Of a DNA stretch of 13,263 nucleotides, positions 1 through 5,203 are shown in pieces. Numbering within the stretch: the stretch's first letter is position 1; each line of letters begins with the position of its first letter. The position numbers were made by a program, and so were the translations under genes. Location of the stretch: contig CAZBJH010000099.1 of assembly GCA_964492185.1 (NCBI GenBank), positions 1 to 13,263 on the forward strand, in the 5' to 3' direction. The notes beneath the pieces were generated by a model that had not been told where the DNA came from, did no database searches, and saw only the letters and a list, made by a program, of their open reading frames with translations. This DNA comes from JAFGSZ01 sp964492185 (GTDB taxonomy: Bacteria > Bacteroidota > Bacteroidia > Bacteroidales > UBA10428).

Positions 1-180
1 CGCCTCTCACAACCTGTCCCGCACCCCTAATCGGGGCCACCCGGCGTACGGGCTACGCACCGGGCGAATCATCAAGCAACAGGAACCGGGGACAAACCGA
101 CTAACGAGAGTTCGTGACCGAAAGGAACAACATTGGACGAGCTTAGTGAGCATAATCCAGCGGTTGTTGTTGAGTTCGTT
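1..180. other. GC-rich, hairpin-rich edge of unknown nature
   Basis: This stretch is clearly richer in G and C than the rest of the window and packed with inverted repeats. CCCC 24-27 pairs with GGGG 33-36. CCCGG+CGTA (40-48) pairs with TACG (54-57) and CCGGG (60-64). AACAAC..TGGA (126-137) pairs with TCCA..GTTGTT (156-168). No convincing protein is encoded: the 75-codon minus-strand frame across it has no recognisable domain and overlaps the next gene's start. It may be the end of a structured RNA or a mobile element (group II intron edge or similar) continuing outside the window. I could not match it to a named family. Confidence 0.35.
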
Positions 181-218
181 AAATGGAGTTAGAAATAATA
201 AATATTTAATTTTCAACC

Positions 219-1385
219 ATGAAAGAAAAGTCACTTAACCGCCGGAGATTTGTTGCAATCCTGGGTGCCGGAACGGCAGCCATGGCTGTTAAACCCTGGT
301 CACTTATTGCCTCGGAAAGTCTTCAGAAACAGGATAAGCCCTTAACAAATATTGCTGATGCGGCAAAAATACCGGTTAATGATTTCTCAATGCCGGGTAA
401 ATACCCCGGAAAAGTAATCCACGTAAAAAATTCAAGAGCCGTCATAAATGATGAACCGGTTGAACAGGAAGCCTACCAGATGATAAAGAAGGCGATGCTT
501 GAGCTTACCGGGCAGAAAAATCTGGAAAAGGCATGGAGAACCTTTGTAAGTCCGGCCGACAGGATAGGCTTAAAAGTAAACCCCGTTGCCGGGAAGCTTC
601 TTTCAACAAGCCATGCTGTTACCCGGTCTGTTGTTAAACAACTTATTCAAAGTGGTATCAAAAAGGAAAACATAATAATATGGGACCGCCGGGATATGGA
701 CCTGAAAAATGCCGGTTTTGATACTGAATATTATCCCGGGATAAAAATAACAGGTACCGAACTGCAGGATGAAAACGGATCTTTTTATGACAGGGACGGA
801 AAACTATACGCTGAAAGGAATATCGATAAAGAGTGGTATTATTGGGCCGATGTTGAAGGGGAATATGACAACGAAACAATGCCTTATATGATAAATGACG
901 GAAAGTATTCATATTTCACCAGGATTGTCACCCGGGAAGTCGATAAGATCATTAATATACCAATTCTTAAGAATGCGGGCGGTTCTATTACCAATGCCAT
1001 GAAGAATCTGGCCTATGGATCAATATCCAATACCGGCAGACTTCATGCTAAACTCTGGAACGAAACATGTGCCGAAGTATGTGCATTTGCTCCTATAAGG
1101 GATAAAGTGGTACTGAACATCTGTGACGGGCTTCGGGGCTGCTTTAACGGCGGACCGGCTGCCAATCCCCAATTCATCTGTAATTATAATTCAGTTCTTA
1201 TAGCATCCGACCCTGTCGCGCTTGACAGGATTGCTTATGATATCGTTGCCGGGAAACGGATCGCCGAAGGAATTCAGAAATCAGCCAGTCCTGAATCACT
1301 GACTTTCCTGACCATGGCATCTGAATTGGGTTTAGGTACATGCGAAAAGGAAAAAATTGACCTGAGCTTATTTGATATGGAATAA
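219..1385 (+). CDS. Tat-exported DUF362 domain protein
   Basis: The 388-residue protein starts with a twin-arginine signal: RRRF at residues 8-11, then a hydrophobic stretch (ILGAGTAAMAV), so it should be exported folded, possibly with a cofactor. The rest matches the DUF362 family: GLKVNPVAG and a following helix near residues 110-140, DKIINIPILKNAGG in the middle, and the C-terminal SDPVALDRIAYDIV block. Four cysteines (CAEVC, GLRGC, FIC) lie in the C-terminal half but do not form a ferredoxin CxxCxxC motif, so a bound Fe-S cluster is not shown. The reaction is unknown. ATG 219 is chosen because it places the Tat motif at the N-terminus. A probable lipoprotein gene follows after 39 bases on the same strand, suggesting co-transcription and a shared envelope role. 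Confidence 0.85.
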   Translation: MKEKSLNRRRFVAILGAGTAAMAVKPWSLIASESLQKQDKPLTNIADAAKIPVNDFSMPGKYPGKVIHVKNSRAVINDEPVEQEAYQMIKKAMLELTGQKNLEKAWRTFVSPADRIGLKVNPVAGKLLSTSHAVTRSVVKQLIQSGIKKENIIIWDRRDMDLKNAGFDTEYYPGIKITGTELQDENGSFYDRDGKLYAERNIDKEWYYWADVEGEYDNETMPYMINDGKYSYFTRIVTREVDKIINIPILKNAGGSITNAMKNLAYGSISNTGRLHAKLWNETCAEVCAFAPIRDKVVLNICDGLRGCFNGGPAANPQFICNYNSVLIASDPVALDRIAYDIVAGKRIAEGIQKSASPESLTFLTMASELGLGTCEKEKIDLSLFDME

Positions 1386-1424
1386 AGTATTAAGAAACGG
1401 GATTATCACAACCGTCATTTGATC

Positions 1425-2237
1425 ATGATAAAATATTTATGTATTCTGTGTTTACTGTTTTTTCTTTTTGACAACTGTACCCCGGAAGTACCCGGCTCCT
1501 TCCCTTCTATTAATGAAAGTGATCTTCCGGATGCCAGGTTTGAAACTCCGGAAACATACACAGAAAATTCTTTTTTCGGGTATATTAACGGGGGCGCTGA
1601 ACTCTATCTCGAGTACGGTTTTTCCGGCGCATGGATCTGTGAAATACATTTTATGGGGGGAAAGTATAAAGTAGAAATATACAGGATGAACGGTCCTGAA
1701 GAAGCATTCGGAATATTCTCCGTATCCCGGTTCCATTGCAAAAGTGTGCCCTCTTTATCACCATTCACATGTCAGACACCATACCAGTTGCAGGTATGTT
1801 CAGGATCTTTTTATATCAATATTATAAATTATAGTGGCAACAAAACAGACAGTCTTGGTTCATGGAAAATTGCAGAGGCCATCATTAACAAAACAGATGA
1901 AAGTACGGCCGATATTAGCTATTATTTGCCGGGAATTCCTGCTGAAACCATTAACCGGAAGGCTGTCCTTGCAAAAGGGAAGCTGGGTATTATGAACGGT
2001 GCTCCTGACTGGGAAGGGTATTTCGGGGAAGCAAAAGAATATCGGGTTGTTATATTTCAAGACCAGGAACAGACCATGCTATCAGTAAAATTTTCAAACA
2101 AAGATGAGCTGAACGGATTTATGTCTCTTCATAATTTTAATCCTGAAATGATATCTGCCGGATCGGTTAAAATGCCCACAGGAGAGATGATCACCGGATT
2201 ATCTGATAATCATCTGCTTATAACTATCAAAAAATAA
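1425..2237 (+). CDS. Probable lipoprotein of the DUF6599 family
   Basis: From ATG 1425 the product is 270 residues. A TTG at 1419 would add two residues but the ATG is preferred. The N-terminus is a hydrophobic signal (YLCILCLLFFLF) ending at Cys18, consistent with a relaxed Bacteroidota lipobox (LFDNC), so the mature protein is probably lipid-anchored; ordinary signal peptidase cleavage cannot be excluded. The motif YINGGAELYLEYGF (residues 53-66) and a later GPEEAFGIFSVSRF segment fit what I know of DUF6599, a family of unknown function. No catalytic residues are evident. It lies 39 bases after the DUF362 gene, and the two likely form one transcript. It converges with the FMN reductase gene, with only 34 bases between the stops. 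Confidence 0.75.
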   Translation: MIKYLCILCLLFFLFDNCTPEVPGSFPSINESDLPDARFETPETYTENSFFGYINGGAELYLEYGFSGAWICEIHFMGGKYKVEIYRMNGPEEAFGIFSVSRFHCKSVPSLSPFTCQTPYQLQVCSGSFYINIINYSGNKTDSLGSWKIAEAIINKTDESTADISYYLPGIPAETINRKAVLAKGKLGIMNGAPDWEGYFGEAKEYRVVIFQDQEQTMLSVKFSNKDELNGFMSLHNFNPEMISAGSVKMPTGEMITGLSDNHLLITIKK

Positions 2238-2271
2238 ACCCATAGTGTTTATAACAATGCTGAAAATACAA

Positions 2272-2850
2272 TCAGTAAGGCACTCCCTGTTCCCTCCGGT
2301 TTTTCAATGCCCCGGCATACCAGACGAATTCATCCAGGAACCGCATTGTGCCGGATTCCACCAGTTCATTTTTAGGTGTAAGGTTATCCGTGAACAGGTC
2401 GTTGACCATCGGGAAAGGTTGTGTACTCGAAATAGCGGGCATACCCAACTCTGCAACAATTTCCCTTAAATGCATCGCTGCCCGTACACCGCCGAACGAT
2501 CCCCTTGAATAGGACGCGATGGCCGAAGGCTTAAAATAATATTCGCGTTGAAAGTGGTCGAGCAGATTTTTCAAAGCAGGTGGAATACTATGATTGTATT
2601 CCCCGGTAACAATGACAAAACCGTCTGACAAGTTAAACATACCGGCCAGTCTGCCCATGGTTTCCGGTGCCTCTTTCTCTCCATATTCCCTGTACATTTT
2701 ATCAAGCAGGGGCAGGTTGTATTGCAGGGGATCAATAAAATTCACTTTGATTTTTCGCTCTATCAATTTTTTCTCAAGATACCGCGCAACAACAATGCCT
2801 TTCCGGTTAGTACGCACGGAGCCATACAATAAACTTATGTTTAGTTCCAT
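2272..2850 (-). CDS. NAD(P)H-dependent FMN reductase family protein
   Basis: This 192-residue protein is a flavodoxin-like FMN reductase, a family that uses NAD(P)H to reduce FMN and often quinones, azo dyes or metal ions. GSVRTNRKG (residues 10-18) is the FMN phosphate-binding loop after strand 1. TGEYNHSIPPALKNLLDH (82-99) is the family hallmark (usually TPEYNxSxPGxLKNxxDW). SYSRGSFGG (113-121) is the third flavin-contacting loop. The length is normal for the family and there is no signal peptide, so it should be cytosolic. It stands alone on the minus strand, tail to tail with the DUF6599 gene, and its start is followed upstream by the repeat region. The physiological acceptor cannot be told from the sequence. 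Confidence 0.9.
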   Translation of the reverse strand: MELNISLLYGSVRTNRKGIVVARYLEKKLIERKIKVNFIDPLQYNLPLLDKMYREYGEKEAPETMGRLAGMFNLSDGFVIVTGEYNHSIPPALKNLLDHFQREYYFKPSAIASYSRGSFGGVRAAMHLREIVAELGMPAISSTQPFPMVNDLFTDNLTPKNELVESGTMRFLDEFVWYAGALKNRREQGVPY

Positions 2851-2872
2851 CTTTATAGAATTTCGTTTTTAG

Positions 2873-3200
2873 CCTACTTAGAATCTGTCAATAAACACTA
2901 CTTATAAAATATGGAAACAATTCTATGGCCTGTTATGTTCTCAGGTTTTACATTTATAGTTACTTGATCATCTCCCCCGTAACATTTTCATTACAGAAAA
3001 CAGGACAAGCATTTACGACGAAATTACATAGTGCCTGTCCATGAAGTCCCATTTGTTGCATTACGCTTGTCCGAAAATTGCTCATTTACTACAAGTAAAC
3101 TCCATATTATCGGACCGCGCGAGCCTTGCAAATGGAACTTTCTGAACAGACACATGTTCGGTTAAACATTTTGTCAACTTTATTGACGGACGCTAAATAA
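2873..3200. repeat. Inverted-repeat element, MITE-like, with long internal palindrome
   Basis: The two ends are inverted copies. CTTAGAATCTGTCAATAAAC at about 2876-2895 is mirrored by TTTATTGACGGACGCTAAATA at about 3179-3199 (core TTTATTGACrGA). There is no protein inside. The right part (about 3024-3200, read on the minus strand) is homologous to the element at 12376-12636: both have GTCAATAAA, then GTGTyTGTTCAGAA, then CAAGGCkCGCG, then ATGGACAGrCA. It could be a non-autonomous transposable element or a structured intergenic repeat. No target duplication is obvious. Confidence 0.55.
3031..3153. repeat. 123-nt imperfect palindrome (long hairpin)
   Basis: A left arm at 3031-3090 pairs with a right arm at 3094-3153 around a 3-base centre (ACA). 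The innermost stem is TTTACT/AGTAAA. Moving outwards, GTCCGA pairs with TCGGAC, CCATTTG with CAAATGG, and GTGCCTGT with ACAGACAC. As RNA it would fold into one long interrupted hairpin. It forms the core of the surrounding repeat element. Confidence 0.7.
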
Positions 3201-3347
3201 TCAGATTATGATCTTTAGAGTGTTTGAAAAAAGAATATTGTAAATATGAAAACCAAATAAAATACCGGGCGAACGATTTATTAACACTTCTTATTATTTA
3301 TTAAGAGTTATGCAATTCGTGATTAAAAAAAATTAATTTTAGGCTTT

Positions 3348-3356
3348 TATAATTTG
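3348..3356 (+). promoter_or_regulatory. Possible promoter -7 box of the PurF-like gene
   Basis: TATAATTTG resembles the Bacteroidota TAnnTTTG box but is one base off in spacing, and no good TTTG -33 box was seen. It would start transcription near 3363, just before the structured leader at 3367. Weak on its own. Confidence 0.25.
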
Positions 3357-3366
3357 CATTACTCGC

Positions 3367-3456
3367 GTCAGTTTTGGGGTATATTTAAGGTATCGAAAAC
3401 TAAACCCCTGACAAGCCGAAGGCAATAATGCAGGTTTAAAAATGACTTGTCGGTTT
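3367..3456 (+). promoter_or_regulatory. Structured 5' leader with two competing hairpins
   Basis: Hairpin A: GTCAG (3367-3371) and GGGT (3377-3380) pair with ACCC (3404-3407) and CTGAC (3408-3412). Hairpin B: AAACC (3402-3406) and GACAAG (3410-3415) pair with CTTGTC (3446-3451) and GGTTT (3452-3456). The two share bases 3402-3412 and cannot form together. Hairpin B ends 11 bases before the ATG at 3468, so it could block ribosome entry. No known riboswitch class was recognised; regulation is inferred from geometry only. Confidence 0.35.
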
Positions 3457-3467
3457 AAATTGAAATT

Positions 3468-4874
3468 ATGAGTGGTTTTTTTGGTTCTATTTCAAAGCGT
3501 GATTGTGTGATGGATGTGTTTTATGGCACAGATTACCATTCACACCTGGGTACAAAAAGGGCAGGACTGGCTTTTTATTCGGATGATTCCGGAATTCAAC
3601 GGGCAATTCATAGCCTGGAAGACGGATATTTCAGGAATAAGTTCGATCAGGATATTAAGGGTTTTTCAGGAAATTGCGGTATTGGAATTATCAGCGATTA
3701 CGAAGCTCAACCAATTGTTGTTACTTCACACCTGGGGCGTTTCGCTGTTGCTACAGTTGGTAAGATTGCCAATATCGATGAACTGGAAAATCAATGTATC
3801 GGCAAACGCCGGACATTTTCAGAGACAAGCCAGGGCATGGTCAACCCTACCGAGCTAATTGCCATGCTAATAGCAGAATGTGATAGTTTTGTTTCGGGTA
3901 TAAACAGTGTTTTCGAGAAAATAAAAGGGTCCTGTTCCATTCTTATTATGACCGAAGACAGGCTAATTGCCACCAGGGATAAGCTGGGAAGGACACCTGT
4001 AATTATAGGAAAAAAAGCTGATGCTTATGCCGTATCATTCGAGACCTGTGCTTTTCCTAATCTCAGTTTTGAAACTGCATATTACCTGGGACCGGGTGAA
4101 ATTATCGAAGTGACTTCTGACGGATACCGGCAGTTACAAAAACCTAATGATAAAATGCAAATATGTGCCTTTCTTTGGGTTTATTATGGTTACCCGCCTT
4201 CATTATATGAGAATATTAATGTTGACGAAGTCCGGTACCGTTGCGGCGCTGCACTGGCCAGGTCCGACGATGTAACGGCTGATTTTGTTGCAGGGATACC
4301 CGATTCAGGCGTTGGTCATGCCATGGGATACAGTAATGAAAAAGGAATACCCTTTAAGCGCCCGTATACCAAATATACGCCGACCTGGCCACGAAGCTTT
4401 ATGCCGCAACACCAGGAAACACGTGATCTGGTTGCAAAAATGAAACTCATCACGAACAAAACCGTGATCAAAGAAAAGAAAGGGATATTCTTAGACGACT
4501 CCATCGTACGGGGAACGCAGTTGAAAGACAATGTATCCCACCTTTACGCGGGGGGTATCAGGGAAATACACATGCGTATCGCCTGTCCGCCACTGACATA
4601 CCCATGTGAATTCCTGAACTTCAGTCGATCACGTTCAAACCTGGATTTAGCTACCCGTAAAGCAATAAAGAAAATAGAGGGGCGCGAGGATGTCGATTTT
4701 TCAGAATACTCTGATACGAAAAACGGGAAATACACGGCTATGGTTGAGCAAATAAGGAAAACACTCAATTTAACGACACTCAGATTTCAGAAACTGGATG
4801 ACCTGATAGAAGCAATAGGGCTGCCTAAAGAAAAAGTCTGCACTCACTGCTGGGATGGTTCGGGTTATTTTTAA
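3468..4874 (+). CDS. PurF-like amidophosphoribosyltransferase paralogue, glutaminase site lost
   Basis: True PurF makes 5-phosphoribosylamine from PRPP and glutamine in purine synthesis. This 468-residue protein has the same two-domain layout. The phosphoribosyltransferase half is intact: the PRPP loop is FLDDSIVRGTQ (341-351), and Cys233, Cys380 (in CPPLTYPC) and Cys458/Cys461 (CTHC) match the four Fe-S ligands of the Bacillus-type enzyme. The N-terminal Ntn-glutaminase half is not. The required Cys after Met1 is Ser2 (MSGFFG); the HVRYPTAG-like Arg loop is shortened to GIGIISDYEAQP; and the HNGN-type oxyanion motif reads TVGK (97-100). The start is fixed by an in-frame TAA at 3456-3458, so no propeptide with a Cys is hidden. 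It may use free ammonia or another amine, or be regulatory. I believe related Cys-less paralogues occur in other Bacteroidota. A normal purF should exist elsewhere. Confidence 0.85.
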   Translation: MSGFFGSISKRDCVMDVFYGTDYHSHLGTKRAGLAFYSDDSGIQRAIHSLEDGYFRNKFDQDIKGFSGNCGIGIISDYEAQPIVVTSHLGRFAVATVGKIANIDELENQCIGKRRTFSETSQGMVNPTELIAMLIAECDSFVSGINSVFEKIKGSCSILIMTEDRLIATRDKLGRTPVIIGKKADAYAVSFETCAFPNLSFETAYYLGPGEIIEVTSDGYRQLQKPNDKMQICAFLWVYYGYPPSLYENINVDEVRYRCGAALARSDDVTADFVAGIPDSGVGHAMGYSNEKGIPFKRPYTKYTPTWPRSFMPQHQETRDLVAKMKLITNKTVIKEKKGIFLDDSIVRGTQLKDNVSHLYAGGIREIHMRIACPPLTYPCEFLNFSRSRSNLDLATRKAIKKIEGREDVDFSEYSDTKNGKYTAMVEQIRKTLNLTTLRFQKLDDLIEAIGLPKEKVCTHCWDGSGYF

Positions 4875-4938
4875 GTAACTGCAAGATCGTGACCGGATTT
4901 GTTTTTGATGTCAATTATCTAACAACAAATAGTTAACA

Positions 4939-4953
4939 GTGGAGTTGCTCCAC
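4939..4953 (+). terminator. Terminator-like hairpin after the PurF-like gene
   Basis: GTGGAG and CTCCAC form a perfect 6-bp stem with a TTG loop, followed by CTTTGTTTA. It lies 65 bases after the stop codon. The U-tract is imperfect, so termination is plausible but not certain. Confidence 0.45.
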
Positions 4954-4963
4954 CTTTGTTTAT

Positions 4964-4992
4964 TTACCGGCTTCCTGGCTCAAGCCCGGTAA
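4964..4992 (+). terminator. Second hairpin after the PurF-like gene
   Basis: TTACCGGCTT pairs with AAGCCCGGTAA (one bulged C) around an 8-base loop. It is strong but not followed by a T-run. Together with the hairpin at 4939 it probably separates the PurF-like transcript from the next gene. Confidence 0.4.
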
Positions 4993-5031
4993 CTGCACAA
5001 CTGTATAACAGCCCAAATTTTTCATTCAGTG

Positions 5032-5063
5032 TTGCCCTGCCTGATTATATTTTATTAAATTTG
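5032..5063 (+). promoter_or_regulatory. Probable promoter of the KamA-like gene
   Basis: TAAATTTG at 5056-5063 matches the Bacteroidota -7 consensus TAnnTTTG exactly. A TTG at 5032-5034 lies 21 bases upstream as a partial -33 box. Transcription would begin near 5070, leaving a leader of about 130 bases before the ATG at 5204. Confidence 0.5.
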
Positions 5064-5107
5064 TTATGGGGTATTAATACGATATACTTCACTGCTTAAT
5101 ATTTATC

Positions 5108-5139
5108 CCTGAAAGCCCGAAGCCCGGCTTTCTTTCAGG
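5108..5139 (+). promoter_or_regulatory. Leader hairpin before the KamA-like gene
   Basis: CCTGAAAG (5108-5115) pairs perfectly with CTTTCAGG (5132-5139). An alternative inner stem AAAGCC/GGCTTT overlaps it. It lies downstream of the predicted promoter and so inside the leader. A T-run does not follow, which argues against a plain terminator. Confidence 0.4.
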
Positions 5140-5170
5140 ATAATTTGTATATCATGTATTTTTCTTTTAT

Positions 5171-5183
5171 TGTGAAATTCACA
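5171..5183. promoter_or_regulatory. 13-bp palindrome just before the KamA-like start
   Basis: TGTGAAATTCACA is a perfect palindrome around a central A, 20 bases upstream of the start codon. It has CRP-like half-sites but only 3 bases between them instead of 6, so it is not a standard CRP site. It may be an operator or a small stem near the ribosome-entry region. Confidence 0.3.
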
Positions 5184-5203
5184 GATCCTGAAAACATTCA
5201 ATA

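Noticed and set aside
126..183. Integron attC site
   Set aside because: A GTTAAAT box and an inverted repeat are present, but no matching RYYYAAC partner at the other end and no integron integrase or cassette.
7..234. 75-codon minus-strand frame
   Set aside because: It overlaps the DUF362 start, has no recognisable domain and lies in hairpin-rich DNA; more likely a by-product of structured sequence.
2245..2469. 74-codon plus-strand frame after DUF6599
   Set aside because: Antisense shadow of the FMN reductase gene, whose motifs are clear on the other strand.
3371..3408. H-type pseudoknot resembling a preQ1 riboswitch
   Set aside because: GTTTT/AAAAC and GGGGT/ACCCC could cross, but no bases remain for the first loop and the preQ1 consensus is absent.
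5171..5183. CRP binding site
   Set aside because: The TGTGA/TCACA half-sites are separated by 3 bases instead of 6; kept only as an unnamed palindrome.
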